64,000 nt of DNA from Aquarana catesbeiana (lineage: Eukaryota; Chordata; Amphibia; Anura; Ranidae), in the NCBI RefSeq assembly GCF_042186555.1, contig NC_133325.1, positions 94,963,110-95,027,109 of the forward strand. The letters run 5' to 3'. Shown piece after piece: positions 33,144-45,027 of the stretch. Numbering within the stretch: position 1 is the first letter of the stretch; every line of letters starts with the position of its first letter. The notes beneath the pieces were generated by a model. That model was not told the origin of the DNA and made no database searches. It saw only the letters and a program-made list of their open reading frames with translations. The position numbers were made by a program, and so were the translations under genes.

Positions 33144-33520
33144 GTGGCGAGTCCCATAAGTGCAGTTCAAGCTGGTGAGGTGGCAAGCACTAGTAGTGTC
33201 CCGCTGCCACCAAGAAGACAAACACAGGCCCGTCGTGCCCATAATGCCCTTCCTGCTGCATTCGCCAATCCTAATTGGGAACCCACCACTTCTGCAGCGC
33301 CCGTACTTCCCCCATTCACATCCCCAACCAAATGCAGTCGGCTGCATGAGAGGCATTTTCTTTATGTCCTCCCGAGTACCCCTACCCAACGAACCCCCAA
33401 AAAAGATGTCGTGTCTGCAGCAAGCGCGGATATAGGCGTGACACCCGCTATTATTGTCCCTCCTGTCCTGACAATCCTGGTCATCTGGTGAATGTTTTGA
33501 ACGCTACCATACACTAGTTG
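33144..33520 (+). pseudogene. piggyBac transposase, N- and C-terminal ends fused by deletion
   Basis: The first part (33144-33340) reads AVQAGEVASTSSVPLPP and NPNWEPTTSAAPVLPPFTS, which resembles the region just before the piggyBac catalytic core. Without any DDD core it passes into RLHERHFLYVLPSTP and, after a frameshift near 33400, into KRCRVCSKRGYRRDTRYYC followed by PSCPDNPG. This is the C-terminal cysteine-rich zinc domain that binds the element ends. It then runs to VNVLNATIH and stops. About 400 or more residues of catalytic core are missing, so the element depended on a partner. Confidence 0.85.
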
Positions 33521-35094
33521 AGTATTAGCGTAGGGTACAGCATTGCACAGACTAGGCACACTTTCACAGGGTCTCCCAAGATGCCATCGCATTTTGAGAG
33601 ACCCGAACCTGGAACCGGTTACCGTTATAAAAGTTACAGTTACAAAAAAAGTGTAAAAAAAAAAAATATATATAAAATAAAAAAAAATAGTTGTCGTTTT
33701 ATTGTTCTCTCTCTCTCTATTCTCTCTCTCTTGTTCTGCTCTTTTTTACTGTATTCTATTCTGCAATGTTTTATTGTTATTATGTTTTATCATGTTTGCT
33801 TTTCAGGTATGCAATTTTTTATACTTTACCGTTTACTGTGCTTTATTGTTAATCATTTTTTTGTCTTCAGGTACACCATTCACGACTTTGAATGGTTATA
33901 CCAGAATGATGCCTGCAGGTTTAGGTATCATCTTGATATCATTCTTTTCAGCCAGCGGTCGGCTTTCATGTAAAAGCAATCCTAGTGGCTAATTAGCCTC
34001 TAGACTGCTTTTACAAGCCGTGGGAGGGAATGCCCCCCCCCCCACCATCTTCCGTGTTTTTCTCTGGCTCTCCTGCCTCAACAGGGAACCTGAGAATGCA
34101 GCCGGTGATTCAGCCAGCTGACCATAGAGCTGATCAGAGACCAGAGTGGCTCCAAACATCTCTATGGCCTAAGAAACCGGAAGCTACGATCATTTTATGA
34201 CTTAGATTTCGCCGGATGTAAATAGCGCCATTGGGAAATTGGGGAAGCATTTTATCACACCGATCTTGGTGTCATCAGATGCTTTGAGGGCAGAGGAGAG
34301 ATCTAGGGTCTAATAGACCCCAATTTTTTCAAAAAAGAGTACCTGTCACTACCTATTGCTATCATAGGGGATATTTGCATTCCCCGAGATAACAATAAAA
34401 ATGATTAAAAAAAAAAAAAAATGAAAGGAACAGTTTAAAAATAAGATAAAAAAGCAAAAAAAATAATAAAGAAAAAAAAAAAAAAAAAAAAAAAAAAGCA
34501 CCCCTGTCGCCCCCTGCTCTCGCGCTAAGGCGAACGCAAACGGCGGTCTGTCGTCAAACGTAAACAGCAATTGCACCATGCATGTGAGGTATCGCCGCGA
34601 AGGTCAGATCGAGGGCAGTAATTTTTGCAGTAGACCTCCTCTGTAAATCTAAAGTGGTAACCTGTAAAGGCTTTTAAAGGCTTTTAAAAATGCATTTATT
34701 TTGTTGCCACTGCACGTTTGTGCACAATTTTAAAGCATGTCATGTTTGGTATCCATGTACTCGGCCTAAGATCATCTTTTTTATTTCATCAAACATTTGG
34801 GCAATATAGTGTGTTTTAGTGCATTAAAATTAAAAAAAGTGTGTTTTTTCCCCAAAAAATGCGTTTGAAAAATCGCTGCGCAAATACTGTGTGAAAAAAA
34901 AAAATGAAACACCCACCATTTTAATCTGTAGGGCATTTGCTTTAAAAAAATATATAATGTTTGGGGGTTCAAAGTAATTTTTTTGCAAAAAAAAATAACT
35001 TTTTCATGTAAACAATGAGTGTCAGAAAGGGCTTTGTCTTCAAGTGGTTAGAAGAGTTGGTGATGTGTGACATAAGCTTCTAAATGTTGTGCAT

Positions 35095-36545
35095 AAAATG
35101 CCAGGACAGTTCAAAACCCCCCCAAATGACCCCATTTTGGAAAGTAGACACCCCAAGCTATTTGCTGAGAGGCATGTCGAGTCCATGGAATATTTTATAT
35201 TGCGACACAAGTTGCGGGAAAGAGACAAATTTTTTTTTTTTTTTTTTTTTTTGCACAAAGTTGTCACTAAATGATATATTGCTCAAACATGCCATGGGAA
35301 TATGTGAAATTACACCCCAAAATACATTCTGCTGCTTCTCCTGAGTACGGGGATACCACATGTGTGAGACTTTTTGGGAGCCTAGCCGCGTACGGGACCC
35401 CGAAAACCAAGCACCGCCTTCAGGCTTTCTAAGGGCGTGAATTTTTGATTTCACTCTTCACTGCCTATCACAGTTTCGGAGGCCATGGAAAGCCCAGGTG
35501 GCACAAAACCCCCCCAAATGACCCCATTTTGGAAAGTAGACACCCAAAGCTATTTGCTGAGAGGTATAGTGAGTATTTTGCAGACCTCACTTTTTGTCAC
35601 AAAGTTTTGAAAATTGAAAAAAGAAAAAAAAAAAGTTTTTTCTTGTCTTTCTTCATTTTCAAAAACTAATGAGAGCTGCAAAATACTCACCATGCCTCTC
35701 AGCAAATAGCTTGGGGTGTCTACTTTCCAAAATGGGGTCATTTGGGGGGGGTTTTGTGCCACCTGGGCATTCCATGGCCTCCGAAACTGTGATAGGCAGT
35801 GAAGAGTGAAATCAAAAATTTTCACCCTTGGAAATCCTGAAGGCGGTGCTTGGTTTTCGGGGCCCCGTACGCGGCTAGGCTCCCAAAAAGTCCCACACAT
35901 GTGGTATCCCCATACTCAGGAGAAGCGGCTAAATGTATTTTGGGGTGCAATTCCACATATGCCCATGCCCTGTGTGAGCAATATATCATTTAGTGACAAC
36001 TTTGTGCAAAAAAAAAAAAAAAAGTGTCACTTTCCCGCAACTTGTGTCAAAATATAAAATATTCCATGGACTCAATATGCCTCTCAGCAAATAGCTTGGG
36101 GTGTCTACTTTCCAAAATGGGGTCATTTGGGGGGTTTTGTGCCACCTGGGCATTCCATGGCCTCTGAAACTGTGATAGGCAGTGAAGAGTGAAATCAAAA
36201 ATTTACACCCTTAGAAATCCTGAAGGCGGTGCTTGGTTTTCGGGGCCCCGTACGCGGCTAAGCTCCCTAAAAGTCCCACACATGTGGTATCTCCATACTC
36301 AGGAGAAGCAGCTGAATGTATTTTGGGGTGCAATTCCACATAGGCCCATGGCCTGTGTGAGCAATATATCATTTAGTGACAACTTTTTGTAAATATTTTT
36401 TTTTTTGTCATTATTCAATCACTTGGGACAAAAAAAATAAATATTCAATGGGTTCAACATGCCTCTCAGCAATTTCCTTGGGGTGTCTACTTTCCAAAAT
36501 GGGGTCATTTGGGGGGGGGTTTGTACTGCCCTGCCATTTTAGCAC
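35095..36545. repeat. Large palindrome plus tandem copy in piggyBac element
   Basis: A block with AAATGACCCCATTTTGGAAA is found direct at about 35123 and 35515, and inverted (TTTCCAAAATGGGGTCATTT) at about 35726, 36111 and 36493. The left arm (about 35097-35630) and right arm (about 35650-36180) are complementary over about 530 bases, including the CGCGTACGGGACCCCGAAAA segment near 35388 and GGGGCCCCGTACGCG near 35860. A further inverted unit follows at 36180-36545. Confidence 0.9.
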
Positions 36546-36996
36546 CTCAAGAAATGACATAGGCAGTCATAAACTAAAAGCTGTGTAAATTACAGAAAAT
36601 GTACCCTAGTTTATAGACGCTATAACTTTTGCGCAAACCAATAAATATATGCTTATTGACATTTTTTTTACCAAAGACATGTGGCCGAATACATTTTGGC
36701 CTAAATGTATGACTAAAATTTAGTTTATTGGATTTTTTTTATAACAAAAAGTAGAAAATATCATTTTTTTTCAAAATTTTCGGTCTTTTTCCGTTTATAG
36801 CGCAAAAAATAAAAACTGCAGAGGTGATCAAATACCATCAAAAGAAAGCTCTATTTGTGGGAAGAAAAGGACGCAAATTTCGTTTGGGTACAGCATTGCA
36901 TGACCGCGCAATTAGCAGTTAAAGCGACGCAGTGCCAAATTGGAAAAAGACCTCTGGTCCTTAGGCAGCATAATGGTCCGGGGCTCAAGTGGTTAA

Positions 36997-37557
36997 AAGG
37001 TATGTAAATCCTAACAATTAAAATCCTAAATTAAAAAATGTTTAAAAATTGAAAATGAATACAGCCAACACATCTAAGGACTGCAATATATTATTTGTTG
37101 TTGTTGAATTTATATACTTTCTAAAAAGACACACACAAAAAACATACAATAGGACCTATACACTAGGACCTATGATCAATCAGAAACCGAGATCCAGAAT
37201 ATATTTCAGGGCACAAACTTGGCCCCTGGTCTTTGCCCACATTTGAATGACTTTATGTTTGGAGGTTGACCCTTTAGAGTTGTACATATTTAGTGAGTGC
37301 TTGTTCAACAGGCCTCGGATTCATACTAAAAAAGTAGTCATGCATTCAGAAAAGACCATCTTTTTTGATGATGATTATGTCTAGCTGGTGTGGGAGGAAA
37401 ATCTGTTCTGCTGGTAATTCACACAATTAAGGCTGTGATCTATTAATCTGCACTACATGCTAGACTATAAAGTTTACTAATCTATTGAACCCCCTTCCAG
37501 TTTACCAGTCTGTCTAAAAGCACACTATTTAGACCTGACATGGATAATGACACATGG
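36997..37557. other. No recognised feature
   Basis: Nothing coding or repeated is evident. Confidence 0.4.
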
Positions 37558-37800
37558 TGGGTTATTTACGAAAAAGGCAAATCCACTTTGCAGTACAAGT
37601 GCACTTGAAAGTGCACTTGGAAGTGCAGTCGCTGTAGATCCAAGGGGGGCATGCAAGGAGAATAAGAAAACAGCATTTTAGCTTGCACATGATTGGATGA
37701 TAAAATCAGCAGAGCTTCCCCTCATTTCACATCATCCCCTCAGATTTACAGCAACTGCATTTTCAAATGCACTTTTGCACTTTCAATAACGATGTGGTTC
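37558..37800. mobile_element. MITE fragment related to 40133-40456
   Basis: GGGTTATTTACGAAAAAGGC and the following CAAATCCACTTTGCAGTACA match the left half of the complete MITE at 40133-40456. The CACATGATTGGATGATAAAA centre is shared. The right end has diverged. Confidence 0.7.
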
Positions 37801-38465
37801 TGAAGGTAGAACATTTTTTTAACATAATGCATTCCCTACATTAAGTAAAAAATGTCTCAGTGGTAGTGTGCCCCCCCCCCCCCATACTTACCATTGCACA
37901 GAGCAGGTAAGAATACCATGTTTTTTTTTATTATTCCTTTAGAAACTCCACTTAGAAAGCAAAGTCCATAGTGGTGATCTCCAGATGCTGGTCAACGTTT
38001 TCTTCTTGTGAAACTCTTTCGACTCTGACTTTCTGCCCTTTTTCCAGCCTTTTTAGCCCTGACCCCTGTCCCATTTTATATAGATACAGGACCAGTGGGT
38101 TGGACCCAAAAAGCCTGTGAAAGTATACCGGCGACAGAACAGCGGCAAGGAATTAACTCCTTCCCCCTGGCTTGGGCAGCCATGCTTACTAGTTCACTGT
38201 AGGCAACCTGCCTACAAGTGGAGAGTACCAGCAGGGGACCCCATAAGAGGAGGTTCAGAGGAAAACTATTACACAGAGCAGGCAAGTATACCATTTTTAT
38301 TATTTTAGGGGAAAAAAAGTAAGCCTTTATAACCGCTTTAGTTATGTTGACTCACTATGTAATTTAGAATAACAAAGGTGACCGTGCCAAGAGGTTGATA
38401 AATCTTGTTTCTGTACAGCTGCTATCCTATTAAGAAGATCTCAACATAAATCTAATATATATAAA
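37801..38465. other. No recognised feature
   Basis: Contains a C run at about 37871-37884. No gene or element recognised. Confidence 0.35.
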
Positions 38466-39266
38466 GTGACAGCGCTATATAAAGGTGCTTATACATTTAA
38501 TGATCGTAACTATTTCATACTTAAAGTGCCCTTGTCTTCTGACAAAATTCTCTCATATAATGGGAAAGTGCAAAAATTGCTGACAATGTATCAAAAATGT
38601 ATAAAAAAAAGTGAAAACAAAAAATGTATCCAAAAAAATCAAAAATACAACACTGAACTACCAGTAAAGTGCTCCAGAGCTGTAAAAACAAAACAAAAAA
38701 AAAAATGTTCAAAACTTTCGAAAGTGCTTGAGTGCCAATATCAACCTAATAATCATGTATAAACATTTGTGACAATATATATATAAACAGTTCAAAAACA
38801 ATGTGTTTAAATCCACTTCATCCAATTCCCGTGGGTGTTCCAAATTAACAACATGCTATTTTGCAAATAACTTCTCTCTTCATACAAGCTTTCACAACAT
38901 TGTGTGAATTATTCACCACCACTTATGATTGAGATCACTCACCAGATATAATTGCTTGTAATGTTATAAACAAGCAAGCAAGAGTGTGTCCTAATAGGGA
39001 GCAACCATCTGCAGAATCTCTTAGCGCGCAATCTGTGCAAACCTCTGCTAGTCTTACGAAATGTCTCAGAAGAGGGAAATCCCAACATAGGAGAGAAAAC
39101 TCAGCATAGCATAAGACCTTTTGTAAAATATTACCAGTTTATTAAAAAGGGTGCACTCATATTTAAAAGTGTCTCCACTGACACAAGCTAGAATCGTATA
39201 CGGGCTTGCTCCGACTCCGTTGATGGCGCGAGCCGAGACCCGATCTAGGGAGATGACCCACAGAGG

Positions 39267-39548
39267 TTGACTTACTAAAGGCAAATAAAATGTGCATTTT
39301 GCAAAGTGCAGTTGCCTTCTGCAAGTGCAGTTGCTCCAGAGCCTAGTAAATGAGGTAAAGCTTCACTTTGTGAAGACTACCCAATCACGTGCAAAAAAAT
39401 TGAAAAAAAAGGCATTTTTGCTTGCACATGATTGGATGATAGAACTCAGCATAGCTTCTGCTTATTTACTAAGCTCTGGAGCATATGCTCTTGCAGTGTG
39501 CAACTACACTTTGCAAAGTGCAATGTATATTTGCCTTTAGTAAATCAA
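39267..39548. mobile_element. MITE with TTGAYTTACTAAAGGCAAAT ends
   Basis: TTGACTTACTAAAGGCAAAT and the inverse ATTTGCCTTTAGTAAATCAA bound a 282-bp element. Inner motifs TTTGCAAAGTGCA repeat in both directions. It sits in the loop of the 2.1-kb fold-back. Superfamily not determined. Confidence 0.75.
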
Positions 39549-40132
39549 CACCACGGTGTCAATGGAGACGCTTTTAAATGTGAGTGCACCCTTTTTAATA
39601 AACTGGAAACATTTTAAAAAAGGTCTTATGCTATGCCGAGTTTTCTCTCCTATGTTGGGATTTTCCTCTTCTGAAACATTCTGTGAGACTACCAGAGGAT
39701 TGCACAGATTGCGCACTAAGAGATTCTGCAGGTGATTGCTCCCTATAAGGGAAGACGCTTGCTTACTGGTTTATAACATTACCAACAATTATATCTGGTG
39801 AGTGATCTTGATCATAACTGGTGGTGGACAATTCACATGGTGAGGTGGAAGCATGTATGAAGAGAGAAGTTATTGCAAAATAGCATGCTGTTAATTTGGA
39901 ACACGCACTTGGATGAAGTGGATTTAAAAACAATTGTTTTTGGACAATTTATGTATATTGCCACATATGTTTATTTGAAGAATTTTTTATTTTTATTTTT
40001 TATTTTATTTAGTTTTTACAGCACTGGAATACTTTACTGGTAGTTCACTGTTGTATTTTTGATTTTTTTTTTTTTTTTTTGGATACATTTTTGTTTTCAC
40101 TTTTTTGATCCAAATATTTTTTGATACATTGG

Positions 40133-40456
40133 GGGTTATTTACGAAAGGCAAATCCACTTTGCACTACAAGTGCAAACTACAACTGTAAAGTGCACTTGA
40201 AATTGCACTGAAAGTGCACTTGGAAGTGCAGTCGCAGTAGATCCGATGGGGACATGCAAGGAAAATAAAAAACAGCATTTTAGTTTGCACATGATTGGAT
40301 GATAAAACCAGCAGAGCTTCCCCTCATTTCAGATCTACCCCTCAGATTTACAGCGACTGCACTTCCAAGTGCACTTTCAGTGCAATTTCAAGTGCACTTT
40401 GCACTTGTAGTTTACACTTGTAGTGCAAAGTGGATTTGCCTTTCGTAAATAAACCC
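40133..40456. mobile_element. MITE with GGGTTATTTACGAAAGGC ends
   Basis: Left GGGTTATTTACGAAAGGCAA and right TTGCCTTTCGTAAATAAACCC are inverted, and the arms extend through CACTTTGCACTACAAGTG for about 100 bp. It interrupts the right arm of the fold-back, whose homology resumes on both sides. Confidence 0.8.
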
Positions 40457-40583
40457 ATTTGTCAGCGCTTTTTGCACTTTATGAAGTGAGAGACTTTGTC
40501 AGAACATAAGGGTACTTTAAGTATGAAATAGTTACGATCACTATATGTATAAGGACCTTTGTATGGCGCTGTCACTTCATAAT

Positions 40584-41987
40584 TTACCCAGTGGTCATGT
40601 AGTATAGTGCTTCCCTATTGGGTGAATGAAATGATGTATCACTGACATACTATCATCATTTGACACTGTTAATCTAATGAGCATGAACCTCCATTGATTA
40701 ACTTATTCTGACCTGATAGTTTAGGGGCTTTTGCAGATGTTTAGACTTGTTCTGGGTTGAATCTAAGTTCAAGGAAATTAGTTAACTCATCACTACTACC
40801 CAGTAATCTAGTTAAGAAAAACTGCCTCTGGTAAACATTAGTGGATTTCCAGTTTAAATGTAAATCTTTTACCTACATGCAAAATTTAGGGCACATCTGG
40901 CAATTGACTTAGGTTGCTTTATGCTCAGAACATGATTGGCGCATGGCCGAGTAAGGGTGCTGGGTCCTCTGCTTCTGCATCCAGTGTCCGTGTAGACTCA
41001 GCCTTCGAGAGAACATCCCATCTGTACCTGATGGTGCTTACGGGATTGGGCTAAACATATTTTGCAATATAAATTATAGAGTATTTTGAGTACTCACCAC
41101 AAATGATTATTTTAATTTTATTTTGAAGTGGATATTTCTTACTTTTACATGCTCACTGTGCAATATTTTAGGACTGTATGGAATGTGCAAATTTGTAAAA
41201 CACGTTTATAGGATTAGTTAGAGTAAACTTATTTTAATTCTATATACTTGTGTTGAAGTAAATTAAAAACTATGACTTCAATTTAATGGCAGAGTCTTAT
41301 GTATTTAACAAAATATAATAGCACTGGTGTTTGCTTTCCCAGAAATATCACATGCATGTCAGAAGCCCTGCCTTACCACACAGCAATTCTCAGCATGCAT
41401 CAGAAATACATTTAGAGTTTCAAAAATAACTATACAAACTATAAAAAACAGCGATCTTTAAATAGGGCTTAGAAAAGGCTAAAATGCTCTTTATGCCTTA
41501 AGGTTGAAACTGACTGATATGTGAGGCTACTGAGAGCTGATTATGTGAGTACTACACTCACTAGTCTTTGTGCACGTTCCAGCTGGATTCAGAAAAGATG
41601 CAAACTCTGATGCATGCATTTTCAAAGAGATATTGTTTCAAGAAATGTGTGGGTGGTGAATAAAACAAACAGCTGAGTGTCAACCTAAAAGACCAGCTTT
41701 CTTCCTTTTTTCTAAAATGTACAATCTGACATAAAAGACATTGGCCTATTCTGCTTAAAAAGTGCTTCCTGTCATCTACTCAAAGCAAAGGCATCCATTT
41801 CTTGGATGTATCAATACTTATTTGAATGCAGCTAATCAGTTCACAACAAATTACTGACACATAGAAACATAGAAGAGTGTTGGAAATAAAGAAAAAACCC
41901 AAGTGGTCTGCCCTCGATTTCTTTTTCTTAATTTTAGTTATATCTCCCTGCAGTTTGTTTTAACTTCCTTACCCTCTTGTTAAAGAT
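40584..41987. other. No recognised feature
   Basis: About 1.4 kb of AT-rich sequence that I cannot assign. It lacks inverted ends, arrays and coding similarity, so it could be unique host DNA. Confidence 0.45.
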
Positions 41988-42199
41988 TCAGCCCGGGTTC
42001 ACACCTATGCGAATTAGAGGTGCGTTTCCGCACCTCTAATTCGCATAGCAGGAGAATGTGACTGGCTCCCTATGGAGCCGGTTCACATATCTCCGGGGCG
42101 GCTGCGGTGCGCAGTGGCGTAGCGTGGGTTGTCAGCACCCGGGGCAAGGCAAGTAATTTGCGCCCCCTAACATGCGGACTTTTAGCTATCCCTGAGTCC

Positions 42200-43455
42200 C
42201 TTCAAATACAAGTACTACTGGCCTACCTGATTCCTATACTGACCACTACACTGAGAACTACACTGTCCACTACACTGACCACTATACTATACTGTCCACT
42301 ATACTACACTACACTGACCACCATACTACACTGTACTGACCACTATACTACACTATACTGACCACTATACTACACTAAACTGACCACCATACTACACTAC
42401 ACTGACCACCATACTACACTACATTGACCACTATACTACACTGACCTCCATACTAAACTACACTATACTAACCACTATACTGACCACTATACTACACTGT
42501 TTGTTTTACTACACTGTCCACCATACTACACTGTCCACCATACTACATTATACTGACCACTATACTACACTGTCCACTATACTACATTACACTGACCACC
42601 ATACTACACTATACTGACCACCATACTATACTGTCCACTACACTACACTGACCTCCATACTAAACTACACTATACTGACCACTATACTATACTACACTAA
42701 CCACTATACTGACCACTATACTACACTATACTGACCACCATACTACACTACACTGTCCACTATACTACACTGTCCACTATACTGACCACCATACTACACT
42801 TCACTGACCACTATACTATACTGACCACTATACTACACTGTCCACTATACTGACCACTATACTACACTGTTTGTTTTACTACACTGTCCACCATACTACA
42901 CTGTCCACTACACTAAACACCATACTAACCACTATACTACACTGACCTCCATACTCAACTACACTATACTGACCACTATGCTAACCACTATACTACACTA
43001 ACCACTATACTGTCCACTATACTACACTGTCCACTATACTATACTGTCCACTACACTACACTGACCTCCATACTAAACTACACTATACTATACTGACCAC
43101 CATACTACACTGTCCACTATACTGACCACCATACTACACTACACTGACCACCACACTACACTGACCACTATACTGACCACCATACTACACTACACTGACC
43201 ACCATACTACACTACACTGTCCACTACACTAACCACCATACTAACCACTATACTACACTACACTGACCACCATACTACACTGACCACTATACTGACCACC
43301 ATACTACACTACACTGACCACAATACTACACTACACTGACCACCATACTACACTACACTAACCACCATACTACACTGACCACTATACTACACTACACTGC
43401 CCCGCATACTGACCAATACACTACACTGACCTCCATACTAAACTACACTATCCTG
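42200..43455. repeat. G-poor array of ACTACACTGACCACYATACT-like units
   Basis: About 1.25 kb made of ACTACACT, GACCACCAT and GTCCACTAT words in varied order with a basic 5-bp beat. The plus strand is nearly free of G except in the GACC and GTCC words, roughly one per 10-15 bases. A rare break, TGTTTGTTTTACTACACTGT, occurs at about 42497 and 42867. This implies a segmental duplication of about 370 bp within the array. Confidence 0.95.
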
Positions 43456-43621
43456 CCTACAGTCTCTCTCTCTCTCTCACCCCCCCCGGCCAGTAACAAG
43501 ACTCTCACTCACCTTCTTATCTTGGCCTGCATCGATCCGGAGGAGGAGGAGGAGGAGAAGACAGCGGTGGCTCACATTCCTCTCTCCCCTGCGCTCTGGC
43601 TGCAGCCATGTTCAGTGTTCA

Positions 43622-43735
43622 GCGCCCTGTGATTGGGCGTATGGGGGGGTCATGTGCGGAGGCGGGACTTCAGGAGCGATCTAGGACAGGCCAGCCCTAC
43701 GCCTCACATGACCCCCATACGCCCAATCACAGGGC
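43622..43735. repeat. Hairpin, stem of about 35-40 bp
   Basis: GCGCCCTGTGATTGGGCGTA with GGGGGGGTCATGTG pairs with CACATGACCCCCATACGCCC and AATCACAGGGCGC. The loop is about 40 bases. Confidence 0.85.
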
Positions 43736-44269
43736 GCCGGACACTTAACATGGCGGCCGGGCCGGGGACACAGGATTGAGAAATTAGGAGGAGGCAGCCA
43801 GTGACACATACTGGCGCCCCCCTAAATTTCGCGCCCGGGGCCACGGCACCCCCTGCACCCCCCACGCTACGCCACTGGCGGTGCGCACTGCACAAAAACG
43901 CTGTGCGTCTTTGGCTGCGTTTCAGGGCCGAATTCAGGCATAGAATCGGCCCTGATTCGTCCCTGAAACGGTGAACAGGGACGCACAGCGCTCCTGTGCG
44001 GTGCGCAGCGTATTATGGTGTGAACCCGGGCTTAGTGTTTCCTAAATACAACTGAGGAATGACTTACCTTTTTTTTTGGGCGGAAAATTAAGAATTTGGC
44101 TCTGCCCACTGAATAAAAGAATTTCCTTTTCTATGTACATTGCAACTCTTCTCTACCACTTAGAAAATTGCCTACTATGTTTAAATGGGAAGCTGAACTC
44201 TCACGATGCTTTACAATTGGACAATGGAGTAAAGATCTGTGGCCCAATAGCAAACTCTAATCCTGTATA

Positions 44270-44640
44270 GGTCATTGGGATAATTCTCAAAAAATTCTTC
44301 ATAGGTGGTACCTGACTTCCTGTAGGCTTAACAAAATGCATTCCTTGAGCTCCCCTCTATGCTGGAGAAACTGTCACCAAATTTGAAGCCTTTATCATAT
44401 TCTTTGGAATTGTGAAATCCATGTGGCTTTTGGGATTCAATTTCATCCCTTCTGTCCTCTGTACCTGGAATCAATGCTGTTTTAACATCTGCCTTAGCCT
44501 TATTGAGCCTTGGAATAGAAAGTTATCCTACCATTCTAAGCGGTGGTTTCTCACATTCTGTTTGCCTCACGACTTACACTTACTCAAAACTGGCGAGCAG
44601 CCTCAGCTCCTCCTAATATATAACACTTGACTGGTCACCT
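44270..44640 (+). pseudogene. L1-like LINE ORF2, C-terminal fragment
   Basis: The reading KILHRWYLTSCRLNKMHSL followed by SPLCWRNCHQ and LYHILWNCEIHVAFG resembles the C-terminal cysteine-containing region of L1/Tx1 ORF2 proteins (family pattern RWYLTP, PLCWRC, HIWWEC). Stops and a frameshift follow. Later text (WNRKLSYHSKRWFLTFCL) is less certain. Only a short piece of an ORF2 that usually exceeds 1,200 residues is present. Confidence 0.6.
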
Positions 44641-44659
44641 TCTGCAGCCTGGTCCTTAC

Positions 44660-45023
44660 TTGCTACCCAAGCAGCTTGATGTTTGAATATCTGAGGCCTA
44701 GCCTCATACTCTGCAACATATCTGATTCTACAGTAGACAAAAGGGGAGGGGCAGTCTTGTTGTTCTCATGCTCCACAGTTATAGAGCGCCCACCGAGGTG
44801 CCTTCTGCTGGAGTCAATGCCATCATCAAAGTCTTCCTTAGCTCTATCAGACATGGTTTAATGATTGCTGATTCTTGAAGCAGCGGACATAAGTTTGTTT
44901 TTTTTGTCTTTGAAATAATGTAATCTAATAGTCAGTAAACAAATGTATCTGTTATCCTGAGAAATAAAGCTGACTTTTTTTTATTAAAAGCTGACTATTG
45001 TCCCTTATGTTCAAAATACAGGC
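44660..45023. other. No recognised feature; possible LINE 3' region
   Basis: Follows the L1-like fragment without a visible border. No poly-A tail stands out beyond short T and A runs near 44900-44985. Confidence 0.3.
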
Positions 45024-45027
45024 TTAA

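Larger units (their letters stand above)
31128..36996 (+). mobile_element. Large non-autonomous piggyBac element
   Basis: TTAACCACTTGACGACC at 31128 and CTCAAGTGGTTAA ending at 36996 are inverted ends with TTAA duplications. Length is 5.87 kb. From left to right it holds a G+C-rich end, a threefold tandem repeat (32031-33090), a transposase remnant (33144-33520), A/T-rich spacer with poly-A runs near 34450-34497, and a large palindrome plus an extra copy (35095-36545). Piggybac assignment is confirmed by the cysteine-rich C-terminal domain. Confidence 0.88.
38466..40583. repeat. 2.1-kb fold-back element with MITE insertions
   Basis: The left arm (38466-39230) and right arm (39556-40583 minus the inserted MITE) are inverted copies. 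Paired landmarks are GTGACAGCGC at 38467 with GCGCTGTCAC at 40567, ACTACCAGTAAAG at 38657 with CTTTACTGGTAGT at 40032, and GGTGCACTCATATTTAAAAG at 39149 with CTTTTAAATGTGAGTGCACC at 39571. The centre is a MITE (39267-39548), and another MITE (40133-40456) interrupts the right arm. No target duplication or coding capacity is visible. Confidence 0.88.
42112..43877. mobile_element. hAT element with CAGTGGCGTAGCGTGGG ends
   Basis: Ends CAGTGGCGTAGCGTGGG and CCCACGCTACGCCACTG are perfect inverse repeats. GCGGTGCG is duplicated on both sides (42104-42111 and 43878-43885). The interior is a 1.27-kb array (separate entry), a CT/C-rich run near 43456-43490 and a long hairpin (43622-43735). No transposase is encoded. 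Confidence 0.92.
41991..44031. mobile_element. Small MITE split by a nested hAT element
   Basis: Outer ends GCCCGGGTTCACACC and GGTGTGAACCCGGGC are perfect inverse repeats, flanked by TCA and TTA. Removing the nested hAT (42112-43877) and one 8-bp copy leaves about 267 bases with further internal inversion (GCGAATTAGAGGTGCG around 42011 and its nearby inverse). Confidence 0.8.

Noticed and set aside
43704..43895. Minus-strand frame at the hAT right end
   Set aside because: It runs through the hairpin and the terminal repeat of the hAT element and has no family support.
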